In this document: one piece after another, positions 1-6,553 of the stretch
Position numbering within the stretch: position 1 is the first letter of the stretch
Layout: each line of letters starts with the position of its first letter
Assembly (NCBI GenBank): GCA_934661135.1
Contig: CAKUJA010000032.1
Location: forward strand, 1 to 22,735
Direction of reading: 5' to 3'
Source of the DNA: an uncultured Oscillospiraceae bacterium
Lineage (GTDB): Bacteria > Bacillota > Clostridia > Oscillospirales > Oscillospiraceae
Length of the DNA: 22,735 nt
Made by a program: the position numbers and the translations under genes
Notes under the pieces: model-generated
Told to the model about the DNA's origin: nothing
Seen by the model: only the letters and a program-made list of their open reading frames with translations
The model's database searches: none

Positions 1-30
1 TCAACTACGCCCCCTGTGAACTCGCTGTAT

Positions 31-78
31 AAAAAGCGAGTGTTCTTACAGCCTTTCAAATGCTGTAAGAACACTCGC
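31..78 (-). terminator. Rho-independent terminator of the tRNA-Leu gene
   Basis: A perfect 17-bp inverted repeat (36-52 with 62-78) encloses a 9-base loop. On the minus strand it is followed at once by five T residues (aaaaa at 31-35 on the plus strand). It sits three bases past the CCA end of the tRNA-Leu remnant and has the right orientation to terminate it. It is probably original chromosomal sequence left outside the integrated element. Confidence 0.85.
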
Positions 79-80
79 CA

Positions 81-136
81 TGGTGCCGGTGGCCGGACTC
101 GAACCGGCACGCCATCGCTGGCGGTGGATTTTGAGT
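81..136 (-). tRNA. tRNA-Leu 3' fragment (attachment-site scar)
   Basis: Read on the minus strand, this is the 3' part of a tRNA-Leu. It runs from an anticodon loop reading CTCAAAA (CAA anticodon), through the 3' anticodon strand TCCAC, a long variable arm (GCCAGCGATGGC) and a T-arm with GGTTCGAGTCC, to an acceptor strand ending in CACCA. The 5' half (acceptor strand, D-arm and 5' anticodon strand) is absent: the sequence at 137-220 cannot pair with the acceptor ACCGGCA and has no D-arm. Integrative elements using tyrosine recombinases often insert in tRNA genes and leave such a 3' fragment at one element end. The complete tRNA would be expected at the other end, outside this window. It is not a functional tRNA on its own. 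Confidence 0.75.
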
Positions 137-147
137 TTTCAAACTCA
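132..147. other. Putative attL/attR core
   Basis: The short palindrome TGAGTT-TTCA-AACTCA spans the exact point where tRNA-Leu similarity stops, within the anticodon loop. Two inverted core sites around a short crossover region are the usual layout of tyrosine-recombinase attachment sites. Assignment rests on this position and symmetry, not on a matched partner site. Confidence 0.5.
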
Positions 148-298
148 TTTGGATTTCAGAAGAACCCAACAGACTTTTGAAGAATTATCAGGACACGAAA
201 AAGCCAGTGTTTTCAATGCTTCCAAGCGTTTTGACGGCAAAAATCCAGTCGTATCAATCACATTCCGATTTTGGAGTTTTGTGTGTCAAAAAAGCGGC

Positions 299-320
299 TT
301 GGAGGGATGTTGGAGGGATG
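299..320. repeat. Tandem 11-bp direct repeat in the element end
   Basis: Two perfect, directly adjacent copies of TTGGAGGGATG lie at 299-309 and 310-320, between the att core and the excisionase remnant. A partial match (TTGGAG) lies at 281-286. Arm-type integrase sites or excisionase sites are expected in this position, so a recombination-protein binding role is a reasonable inference. The rest of 148-381 shows no convincing gene. Confidence 0.45.
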
Positions 321-381
321 CTGGCTTGCAAACAAGCGATTCTTCCTGCCATTGACGAAAAACAACACGGAGGATCGCACT

Positions 382-512
382 ATGCAGAAAAACCGCAGCT
401 ATTACGATCAGCTTTTTGCATCCTATCCGGATGTCGTAACTGTTCCGCAATTTCGGGCAATGCTCGGTGGAATCGGGGAAAGTACCGCACAAAACTGAAA
501 GTACGGATTTAG
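382..512 (+). pseudogene. xis: Excisionase (Xis) remnant with internal deletion
   Basis: The ATG at 382 follows a good ribosome site (CGGAGG, 368-373). The first 36 or so codons (MQKNRSYYDQLFASYPDVV...FRAMLGGIGES) resemble the short HTH excisionases encoded next to the integrase in Tn1549-like ICEs. The reading frame then ends early at 498 (TAQN stop). In another frame, the segment KYRTKLKVRI followed by a stop at 510-512 looks like the normal C-terminal end of this family. The simplest reading is an internal deletion of roughly 40 codons with its junction near 478-490, causing a frameshift. The integrase gene that normally follows xis is missing, and the relaxase remnant begins directly after it. 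The family assignment is from memory of the motif and was not searched. Confidence 0.55.
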
Positions 513-1616
513 GTGCAACCAAGCAGTGCTATCCTGCCGGATTTTCTCCCGGTCTGCGTACAAATCGTCAAAGGTTTCAATGCCGTATTTACTCATATAC
601 CGCACCTGCTGGGACAGCTCATCCAGCTTCCGCAAGTCCTCCTTCAGATACGGACTGGTGGGCTTATAGTCGGTGTGCTTCGGTAAGTACCCCAGCAGAT
701 AGCAGTAGTGCAGATACCGTTTGTAGATATGACTGGTCTTATGGAACGGGCGGAACCAATCCGAAAGCTCTTGCGGCATTTGGGGCGGATAACTGATATA
801 CGCCCTGCGATTGCCGAAGGAGGCGTATCGTCCGAGGCGAATATTCTCCGGCGTCCACCGCTCGTCCAGCGTGTCCAGCCTTGTGAAGTGCTCGTACTGG
901 GGCAAGCGTATCTTCCAGTGCTTGCCCGTAAAGTCGGTGATATACCCCTTGCGCCGGAGATAGTCCTCCATATAGTAAGGCGTGCGGCTGAAGTCCATCG
1001 CCTCCTGCACATCGGCGCGGTAGACATTGTAACGGGTGGGCTTGCCGCTTTTCTCGTCCAGCCACACAGGGCGAGAAGGTGCTTTGTGCGGATTCTCAAT
1101 GACGGACAGCCCATATTCCCGGCAAAGCCGGTCTGAGGCTTCTCGCAAACGCAGTTGCTCTGTTTTGGAATAGTTATACTTGCCGCCATCCCGAAAGGAC
1201 ACGGAGTTGAAGCAGAAGTGGCAGTGTAGATGCTCCTTGTCGAGGTGGGTGGTGACGATGATCTCAAAGCGGTCGCCCCACATTTCCTTTGCCAGCTTCA
1301 CGCCGATTTCGTGGGCAAGCTGCGGTGTGACCTCCTCCGGCTTGAAGCTCTGGTAGCCGTGCCAAGCGATGTAGCCGTCCGTCTTTCCGTAACGCTTCTT
1401 GGTGAGGATCATCTGCCGCAGAGCAGTTTCCTTCAGGCAGTTGAGGGCGGTGACATACTCGCCCTCCTGTGTGGCCTCTGGGCGCTGGACATAGGAAAAC
1501 ACATTGTATAGGTCTTGCAGCTCCGGAGTTTTCGCCGCCGTCTTTTCCGGGTTCTCCACATAGTCGATGAGGTCTTTCAAACGGCCTTTGATGTGCCAAA
1601 GAGAAGTCGTTGCCAT
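423..1616 (-). pseudogene. MobA/VirD2-type relaxase, C-terminally truncated
   Basis: Relaxases nick one strand at oriT, stay covalently bound to the 5' end and pilot the DNA during conjugation. The N-terminal part shows the family features: an early motif region near YGKTDGYIAWHGYQSF, and the metal-binding histidine cluster THLDKEHLHCHFCFNSV (about residues 123-139). The following region, GKHWKIRLPQYEHFTRLDTLDERWTPENI, is typical of Firmicutes ICE relaxases. Similarity fades after DDLYADREKIRQD at about base 530. The last 30 or so residues (STAWLHLNPYFQF...) are read from the antisense of the excisionase remnant and are therefore junk. Full-length relatives continue with a coiled C-terminus, which is lost here. 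The start overlaps the mobC stop by one base (TAATG), indicating translational coupling. The catalytic domain is probably intact, but autonomous function is unlikely. Confidence 0.8.
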
Positions 1617-1900
1617 TAGATCGCCTCCTGTAAGTCCAGTACCAACCGTTCGATCTCGGTGCAGAGTTCAAGGGCGGACGGCTCGTATTTGACACATTCT
1701 TTCAGGTCGAAATGAGCCTTGTATAGTTCGTCCATCAGCTGCCAAAACGCATCCGGGGGTTTTGGTTTCGGGTGAATGCCCCGGCATAGCTGGCGGACAT
1801 ACTCACTTTGGGACAGGCCACATAGAGCGCTGTTTCGCTCCAATTTCTCTTTTTCTTCTTCGGTCAGGCGTACTCTGATACGCACTTTTTTTTCTTTCAT
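1616..1900 (-). CDS. mobC: MobC-like relaxosome accessory protein
   Basis: The protein is 94 residues when started at the ATG at 1900 (MKEKKVRIRVRLTEEEK), which is preceded by GGAGATG at a good distance. An upstream ATG at 1960 would add 20 residues without a ribosome site. The N-terminal half has the ribbon-helix-helix look of MobC/relaxosome proteins (VRIRVRLTEEEKEKLERNSALCGLSQSEYVRQL), which bind oriT and help the relaxase. The C-terminal half (FWQLMDELYKAHFDLKEC...) is helical. It overlaps the relaxase start by one base, so the two form a mob operon. It appears intact, unlike its partner. Confidence 0.8.
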   Translation of the reverse strand: MKEKKVRIRVRLTEEEKEKLERNSALCGLSQSEYVRQLCRGIHPKPKPPDAFWQLMDELYKAHFDLKECVKYEPSALELCTEIERLVLDLQEAI

Positions 1901-1927
1901 TTTGGCATCTCCATTCTTTCGTGGGGT

Positions 1928-1999
1928 ACTCAGGGGCACCGCCCCTGAGTTAGTCCGCATGCCGCAAGGCTGCGGATCTGGATTGTGGGGTCACAATCC
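1928..1999. other. Three-hairpin region upstream of mobC, candidate oriT
   Basis: Three consecutive inverted repeats lie within 72 bases, just upstream of the mob operon. These are actcaggggc/gcccctgagt (1928-1937 with 1941-1950, perfect, 3-base loop), ccgca-gcc/ggc-tgcgg (1955-1963 with 1968-1975, one bulge), and ggattgtg/cacaatcc (1980-1987 with 1992-1999, perfect). Transfer origins of mobilisable elements commonly lie next to mobC and carry inverted repeats beside the nick site. No nick sequence was recognised, so the function is inferred from structure and place. The remainder of 2000-2290 contains no supportable gene. Confidence 0.45.
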
Positions 2000-2293
2000 G
2001 ATGCTCGTTATTCCTGTGGACAGCACCTTGCGTTTTTAGATTGCTTCGCCGCTTTCTCCGAATGTCGTTTTTCTATCCCTGCCCCGGAATCTCACCGCAG
2101 CGTCGCCAAGCTCATATCTTCGCTCGGTCATATCCCATTCGGACGGTCATTCAGTTTTCAATTTGCCCCTCAATAGGTAGGCAGCGAGAAGGGCCGAAAA
2201 TTAACCCCCTCAATAATCAACTGGGAACTTTTTTGCCGTTTGCACAAAAGAATTTTTGTAAACTTTTTGTGAACGGTGGCTACAACGATAAAA

Positions 2294-2370
2294 AGAGCCG
2301 GTACACAGCACATCAAATCAGCGGGAGAAAATCTCTCGCTCTATCTTTGATGAAACTATGTACCGGCTCT
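2294..2370 (-). terminator. Long nested hairpin, probable minus-strand terminator
   Basis: The outer arms agagccggtaca (2294-2305) and tgtaccggctct (2359-2370) are perfect 12-bp complements. Inside them, catcaaa pairs with tttgatg and agcgggaga with tctctcgct, giving one long interrupted hairpin of 77 bases. On the minus strand the stem is followed by a T run (aaaa at 2290-2293). A terminator is the plain reading, but the length and nested symmetry also fit a small palindromic repeat or structured RNA. Confidence 0.5.
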
Positions 2371-2570
2371 GCTTTTCAGAAACCTTCAATGTCTGCTTTT
2401 TCCGCTCCGCTGGCAGACTCAGCAACAGGAGCGGCGCAGCCGCAATTTCTTTCGACGGCTGCCTTTTGTTTCATTTCAGATATTCAGTTGTGGACTCTGC
2501 TATGAGAGCAAGATATAGTATAGCATATAGAACGCTTGTTCGTCAAGTGATTCTGACATACTGCAGTAGG

Positions 2571-2597
2571 AAAAGCGGCTGCCGTTTCCGACAGCCG
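2571..2597 (-). terminator. Terminator after the truncated minus-strand ORF
   Basis: The arms cggctg (2576-2581) and cagccg (2592-2597), plus an inner cg/cg pair, form a stem. It is followed on the minus strand by CTTTTCC. It lies 23 bases beyond the stop of the 2620-2850 fragment, which supports that fragment being the 3' end of a real gene. Positions 2371-2570 contain no gene I can support. Confidence 0.5.
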
Positions 2598-2619
2598 ACT
2601 TTGCAAAAGTTATCACTCA

Positions 2620-2850
2620 TCAATATGGGATTTTCAGATTCTTCAAAAAAACCTCAATATTTGTTGCAGTTCCCTCCGAAGCGTCTGTCAGCAGTCCGTC
2701 ATCCGTCAGCAGCGGCGTGTCCAAAACGGATTTGATACTCACAGCCACACTGGCGCAGGATGCAATTATCTTTCTGGAATCTGCACTGTAGCAACTGTAA
2801 TCATCGCCCTCTGCTTTTACGATGTCGCTCATCTGGTAGATCAACGGCAT
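2620..2850 (-). pseudogene. 3' fragment of an unidentified gene
   Basis: There is an open frame of 76 residues from the ATG at 2850 (MPLIYQMSDIVKAEGDD...VFLKNLKIPY). The ATG has no ribosome site, and the frame stays open upstream through ...DIAAHSYF before running into the antisense of the neighbouring fragment at 2862. This pattern suggests a C-terminal piece whose 5' part was lost at a junction near 2850-2860. A terminator directly downstream supports a genuine gene end. I do not recognise the family; the fragment is soluble-looking, with no membrane segment and no catalytic motif that I can name. Confidence 0.4.
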
Positions 2851-2861
2851 AAAGTAAGAAT

Positions 2862-2987
2862 GAGCTGCAATATCGCGTGCGCTTCCACGATGCGCAGCCG
2901 CCGAAGGCCTTTTTCGATGCGCTGCGCTGCCGCAACGGCAATCTGAACATTTCCTGCGGCAGAGAGGAAAACCGCGAGACGCTCTAG
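2862..2987 (+). pseudogene. 3' end of a truncated gene, possibly DUF4956-type
   Basis: The last 41 codons of a gene read ELQYRVRFHDAQPPKAFFDALRCRNGN...NRETL and stop at 2985-2987. In frame, a TAA occurs at 2850-2852 and there is no start codon or ribosome site in between, so the 5' part is missing. The terminal pattern of a basic FHDAQPP segment followed by LRCRNGNLNISCGR recalls the C-terminus of DUF4956 membrane proteins, which often sit beside two-component systems. That link is from memory and uncertain. The break coincides with the end of the mobile-element debris, so a deletion or insertion event probably removed the front of the gene. Confidence 0.45.
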
Positions 2988-3016
2988 TTGCGTTTTTTCA
3001 GGCCGTGCGGTATAAT
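2988..3016 (+). promoter_or_regulatory. Sigma-A promoter for the two-component system
   Basis: TTGCGT (2988-2993), a 17-bp spacer and a consensus TATAAT (3011-3016) lie immediately after the stop of the truncated upstream gene and 22 bases before the response-regulator start. The spacing and -10 are ideal, so expression probably survived loss of the upstream gene. Confidence 0.75.
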
Positions 3017-3038
3017 CAGAATAAGGTGGGTGAGAGGC

Positions 3039-3707
3039 ATGCATCTGCTGATTGCGGAGGACGAGATTGATCTGGCGGAGGCGCTGACGGTGTCCTTTGA
3101 AAAGAACCAGTTCAGCGTGGATGCCGTGCACGACGGCTTTGACGCTTATGAATATGCAATGGCGGCGGAATACGACGCCATTATTCTGGATGTGATGATG
3201 CCAAAGCTCAACGGCGTCGAGGTGCTGCAAAAGCTGCGGGACGCGGGCGTGACCACGCCGGTGATGATGCTCACGGCGAAGGCGCAGACAGGCGACCGCA
3301 TCACCGGCTTCAATGCCGGGGCGGACGACTACCTGCCCAAGCCCTTCGAGCCGGACGAGCTGATCTGCCGTGTGCGCGCGATGCTGCGCCGGGGCGGCAG
3401 CTATCACCCGGCGGTGCTGAGCTACGGTGGCGTCAGCTTGGACACCGGCACGGGCATGCTCTCCTGCGGCGAGCGCTCCGTGCGCCTGAGCGGCAGGGAG
3501 TTTCAGGTGATGGAGCTGTTTCCCCGCTCCCCGAAAATCGTGCTTTCCGCCGAGCGCATCATGGAGCGCGTCTGGGGCTGGGACAGCGACGCCGGAATCA
3601 ACGTGGTCTGGGTGCACATCTCCAATCTGCGCAAGCGGCTCAAGGCCATCGGTATGACCATTCAGGCCAACCGCGGCCTCGGCTACATCCTGGAGGCCGA
3701 ACGATGA
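3039..3707 (+). CDS. OmpR/PhoB-family response regulator
   Basis: This is a DNA-binding response regulator of 222 residues. Receiver domain at about residues 1-115: acidic pair E7/D8, phospho-acceptor D51 in LDVMMPKLNG, T79 in MLTAKA and K101 in LPKPFEP. The C-terminal winged-helix domain at about 125-220 shows the family pattern LSGREFQVMEL...IMERVWGWDSD...VVWVHISNLRKRL...RGLGYIL. The ATG at 3039 is chosen because the receiver domain begins there and AAGGTGG lies upstream; the longer frame from 2988 would overlap the promoter. Its stop overlaps the kinase start (ATGA), so the two are co-translated. The regulated genes are not evident. The missing upstream gene may have been a partner or target. 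Confidence 0.93.
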   Translation: MHLLIAEDEIDLAEALTVSFEKNQFSVDAVHDGFDAYEYAMAAEYDAIILDVMMPKLNGVEVLQKLRDAGVTTPVMMLTAKAQTGDRITGFNAGADDYLPKPFEPDELICRVRAMLRRGGSYHPAVLSYGGVSLDTGTGMLSCGERSVRLSGREFQVMELFPRSPKIVLSAERIMERVWGWDSDAGINVVWVHISNLRKRLKAIGMTIQANRGLGYILEAER

Positions 3708-4933
3708 TCCGGCGGCTGCGCAAGCGGTTTATCCGCATTGCAACGCTGGCTGTCACGGCGGTGCTGCTGGTGCTGTGCCTGAGCGTCAACATCGCAAATT
3801 ATATTTCGGTGGATTCCGGGCTGACCAACGTGCTCAACGTCATTTCCGACAACCGGGGCACCATGCCGCCCATGCCGTACGGCCAGCCGCCGGAGGGACG
3901 CCCGGACGGACAGCTCACGAAGGAAACGCCCTTCTCCACGCGCTATTTCGTCCTGCGCTATGACGGAGACGGAGATCTCATCAAGGCGGATCTGGACAAG
4001 ATCGCCGCCGTGACGGAGGATGACGTCGGAGAATACCTGTCGCTTGCGCTGGAGCACGGCTACGGCTACGCGCGGGGCTACAAGTACCGCGTTGTGTACA
4101 ACGGCGAGGACCGCTGGATGGCAATTTTCCTGGACGATTATCAGGAAATGCGCTCCGTGCGGGAGATTGCGCTGGTGTCGCTGGCCGCCATGGCCGGCTG
4201 CGTCGCGTTGGTGTATGTCATTGTGGTGCTTTGCTCGCGCCGCGCGATCGACCCGGTTGTGCAGGCATCGGAACGCCAGAAGCAGTTTATCACCGACGCC
4301 AGCCACGAGCTGAAAACACCCATCACCGTCATCGCCACCAGCCTGAAGGTCTTGGAAATGGAGACGGGTAAGCAGAAATGGATCGACAAGGCGCAGACGC
4401 AGACGGAAAAGCTGACGGAGCTGGTCAACTCCCTCGTGACGCTGTCGCGGATGGATGAGGAAAAGACGCCCCTGCACTTTGCACCCTTCGCCGTCAGCGA
4501 CGCCGTCCGGGAAACGGCGGAGTCCTTCCGGGACTTTGCCGAATCGAACGGGCATGCGCTCCGGCTGGAAATTGCGCCGGAGCTGGCGTTTTCCGGCGAC
4601 GAATATGCGATTCGGCAGCTGGTGTCGATTCTGCTGGACAATGTGGTGAAATACGCCGCCGAGGGTACGGGAATCGCCTTTTCTCTGGAAAAAACGAAAA
4701 AAGGCGTGTTGCTGTCCTCCGTGAACGTCAGCCGGACGCCGTTGGCACCGGAGGAGTTGGACAAGCTCTTCGACCGCTTTTACCGCGCCGATCCGGCGCG
4801 CAGCGGTACAGGCGGCTTCGGCATCGGCCTTTCCATCGCCAGAAGCATCGCCGAGGGGCATAAGGGCGGTATCCGCGCCTCGTTGGAGGACGGAAAAATC
4901 TGCTTCCGCGCCGAGCTGCGCAATATGAAATAG
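3704..4933 (+). CDS. Membrane sensor histidine kinase
   Basis: The kinase has 409 residues and is the partner of the preceding regulator. Transmembrane segment 1 is at about 11-31 and segment 2 at about 155-177. They enclose an extracytoplasmic sensor loop of about 120 residues that is rich in Pro and Gly near 52-70. The phospho-acceptor is H201 in DASHELKTP. The ATP-binding domain has an N box (DNVVKYA, 312-318), an F box (LFDRFYRAD) and a G2 box (GGFGIGLSIA, 370-379). The usual DxGxG of the G1 box is not visible; NVSRTPL stands in its place (341-347), as in some Clostridia kinases that nevertheless look intact. Start and ribosome site lie inside the regulator gene. The signal is unknown. 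Confidence 0.92.
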   Translation: MIRRLRKRFIRIATLAVTAVLLVLCLSVNIANYISVDSGLTNVLNVISDNRGTMPPMPYGQPPEGRPDGQLTKETPFSTRYFVLRYDGDGDLIKADLDKIAAVTEDDVGEYLSLALEHGYGYARGYKYRVVYNGEDRWMAIFLDDYQEMRSVREIALVSLAAMAGCVALVYVIVVLCSRRAIDPVVQASERQKQFITDASHELKTPITVIATSLKVLEMETGKQKWIDKAQTQTEKLTELVNSLVTLSRMDEEKTPLHFAPFAVSDAVRETAESFRDFAESNGHALRLEIAPELAFSGDEYAIRQLVSILLDNVVKYAAEGTGIAFSLEKTKKGVLLSSVNVSRTPLAPEELDKLFDRFYRADPARSGTGGFGIGLSIARSIAEGHKGGIRASLEDGKICFRAELRNMK

Positions 4934-4936
4934 ATG

Positions 4937-4973
4937 AGCCGGGAAACGCTGCACGCAACGTTTTCCGGCTTTT
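4937..4973 (+). terminator. Terminator after the kinase (copy 1 of a repeated hairpin)
   Basis: agccgggaaacg (4937-4948) pairs with cgttttccggct (4959-4970) with one G-T pair, a 10-base loop ctgcacgcaa, and trailing Ts. Stem and loop are nearly identical to the terminator at 19391-19430. Confidence 0.85.
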
Positions 4974-5055
4974 GCATTGACCGGGGGAAAGCGATCGGGC
5001 GTTCCTGTGAAACAAATCGCAATAGAAAGCCATGTGCCGTGTTTCCCATAAAAAG

Positions 5056-5099
5056 ATGTCAGAGAAACAACATTTCCGCGTTTCCGGTGCCGCTATAAT
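5056..5099 (+). promoter_or_regulatory. Promoter and shared regulatory element (copy 1)
   Basis: The 20-bp element ATGTCAGAGAAACAACATTT occupies 5056-5075. A consensus -10 TATAAT lies at 5094-5099, 18 bases downstream. The element therefore covers the -35 position, where no good TTGACA is seen, which suggests activator-dependent transcription. Copies lie at 6366-6385 and 12942-12961. The ROK kinase ATG is 32 bases after the -10. Bases 4974-5055 show nothing else. Confidence 0.65.
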
Positions 5100-5131
5100 A
5101 GATGCATCTTTTGTAAAAGAGGAGAAGCGCT

Positions 5132-6070
5132 ATGAAATACGGATTTGGAATAGATGTCGGCGGGACTACAATTAAAATGGGCTTACTGGACGACACGGGA
5201 ACTCTGATCGAAAAAAGAGAGATACCTACGCACGTACAAAACAATGGAGAAGCAATTCTGCCGGAAATTGCGGCGGAAATTTCTGCATGGATCCGGAAGA
5301 AAAACCTTGAAACGTCGGAAATTCTGGGAATCGGCATCGGCGTTCCGGGCCCTGTTGATGAAAACGGGCGCATCAACCGCTGCGTCAATCTGAACTGGGG
5401 CGTTTTCAACCTGCACGAGACGCTGGGCCGTATGACGGGCCTGCGTGTGCGGGCGGGAAACGACGCAAATGTAGCCGCGCTGGGCGAGGCGTGGAAGGGC
5501 GGCGGTGAGGGCTGCCGTTCGGCGGTGTTCATCACGCTCGGAACCGGCGTTGGCGGCGGTGTGGTAATCAACGGGAAAGTTGTCAGCGGCGCACACGGCG
5601 CGGGCGGAGAAATTGGACATATTACAGTGCCCGATCCGGAGAAAGCCCCGTGCTCCTGCGGAAAATGTGGCTGCCTGGAGCAATATGCATCCGCCAACGG
5701 AATCGTCCGGGTGACAAAGAAGCGCCTTCTGGAGATGGATACAGAGTCTCTCCTGCGGGGTGCCAGCACCATCACATGCAAGGATGTGTTTGATGCTGCA
5801 CGGCAGCAGGATGCCTTTGCTGTTGAGACGCTGGAGTTGATTTTTGACTATCTGGGCGAGGCAATCGCCTCGATTTGCTGTGTTTGTGATCCACAATATG
5901 TCATTTTTGGCGGCGGCGTGTCGCGCCAGGGCGAATTCTTGCTTGAAGGCGTCAAACGGCACTTTGAGAAGTACGCATTCCACGCCTGCAAAAGCGTGCA
6001 ATTCCGGCAGGCTACACTCGGCAATGACGCAGGAATGTACGGTGCGTTCCGTCTGCTGCTTTTAAATTAG
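5132..6070 (+). CDS. ROK-family sugar kinase, glucokinase-like
   Basis: The protein has 312 residues, the usual size for ROK kinases that phosphorylate glucose or a related hexose with ATP in the cytoplasm. The N-terminal phosphate-binding loop is DVGGTTIK (8-15). The catalytic base is D111 in GNDANVAALGE. The ATP-binding motif is LGTGVGGG (136-143). The ROK zinc site is H163 (EIGHI) with CSCGKCGC (174-181). No HTH domain is present, so it is an enzyme and not a NagC/XylR-type repressor. AGAGGAG precedes the ATG at a good distance. It is a single-gene unit between a promoter with the shared element and a terminator at 6121. Within the locus it would trap the hexose released by the catabolic operon; substrate identity is inferred. 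Confidence 0.9.
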   Translation: MKYGFGIDVGGTTIKMGLLDDTGTLIEKREIPTHVQNNGEAILPEIAAEISAWIRKKNLETSEILGIGIGVPGPVDENGRINRCVNLNWGVFNLHETLGRMTGLRVRAGNDANVAALGEAWKGGGEGCRSAVFITLGTGVGGGVVINGKVVSGAHGAGGEIGHITVPDPEKAPCSCGKCGCLEQYASANGIVRVTKKRLLEMDTESLLRGASTITCKDVFDAARQQDAFAVETLELIFDYLGEAIASICCVCDPQYVIFGGGVSRQGEFLLEGVKRHFEKYAFHACKSVQFRQATLGNDAGMYGAFRLLLLN

Positions 6071-6120
6071 GCGGAATTCCGGCTTTCAAAACTTCTGAAC
6101 TGAATTAGAGCTACAAAAGC

Positions 6121-6162
6121 ATCTCTGTTTCTGATATAATGAAAGAAACGGAGATACTTTTT
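6121..6162 (+). terminator. Terminator of the ROK kinase gene
   Basis: atctctgtttct (6121-6132) pairs with agaaacggagat (6144-6155) with one G-T pair and an 11-base loop, followed by ACTTTTT. A TATAAT string at 6135-6140 lies in the loop and is probably fortuitous. Confidence 0.75.
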
Positions 6163-6365
6163 CAACAAATTGGAAGAAAAAATCTGCTGTCTCGCTCTGT
6201 GAAAATGGAAAAGCAAAGCAGTAACGGAACTGCTGTTGCAGCGCACGGCTTATTTTTGCGCTTGTACAGAAGGAAGGTATGCACTATCGGCGAGGGAAAA
6301 CGGGGAAATGGCAATGTGGGGGAAAGTCCTCGGCCAGATTGACCGTCAGCCTTGAAATTACTGAA

Positions 6366-6434
6366 ACATCAGAAAAACAACAATTATGTGTCTGAAATGC
6401 GGCGGTTTTTGCCCCGAAATTTTGGTTATATATA
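6366..6434 (+). promoter_or_regulatory. Shared regulatory element (copy 2) and putative transporter promoter
   Basis: ACATCAGAAAAACAACAATT (6366-6385) matches the other two copies at 16 of 20 positions. An AT-rich -10 candidate TATATA begins at 6427, 41 bases after the element, the same distance as in copy 3. No clear -35 hexamer is seen, consistent with positive control. The region from 6163 to 6365 contains no gene I can support. Confidence 0.5.
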
Positions 6435-6502
6435 CATGGTAACTGTGCTGCAACACCAGCGCACTGAAGAAGAAAAAACAGTGTTGTTGCACAAAACAAT
6501 TT

Positions 6503-6531
6503 AATACATATCGGTTATACAGATATGTATT
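6503..6531 (+). promoter_or_regulatory. Leader stem-loop before the binding-protein gene
   Basis: aatacatatc (6503-6512) and gatatgtatt (6522-6531) are perfect 10-bp complements around a 9-base loop, ending 9 bases before the ribosome site GGAGGA (6541-6546). Upstream, tgtgctgcaacac (6444-6456) can pair imperfectly with gtgttgttgcaca (6481-6493). It could be an mRNA-stabilising structure, a translation control or an operator; there is no T run, so it is not a terminator. Confidence 0.5.
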
Positions 6532-6553
6532 ACTAAAAATGGAGGAAGAAAGT

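Noticed and set aside
80..355. 91-residue plus-strand ORF over the tRNA fragment
   Set aside because: It is translation of the antisense of the tRNA-Leu remnant and the att region, with no ribosome site or protein-like composition.
2358..2735. 125-residue plus-strand ORF
   Set aside because: It begins inside the long hairpin, overlaps the better-supported minus-strand fragment and terminator, and has no ribosome site.
5059..5781. 240-residue minus-strand ORF across the ROK promoter
   Set aside because: It is antisense to the kinase and crosses its promoter and the shared element; no ribosome site or family match.
6135..6140. TATAAT as a promoter for the transporter
   Set aside because: It lies in the loop of a terminator and lacks a -35; the promoter near 6427 sits at the same distance from the shared element as in the catabolic operon.
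6139..6342. 67-residue plus-strand ORF in the transporter leader
   Set aside because: It starts inside the ROK terminator loop, has no ribosome site and no family resemblance; the region is better read as leader DNA.
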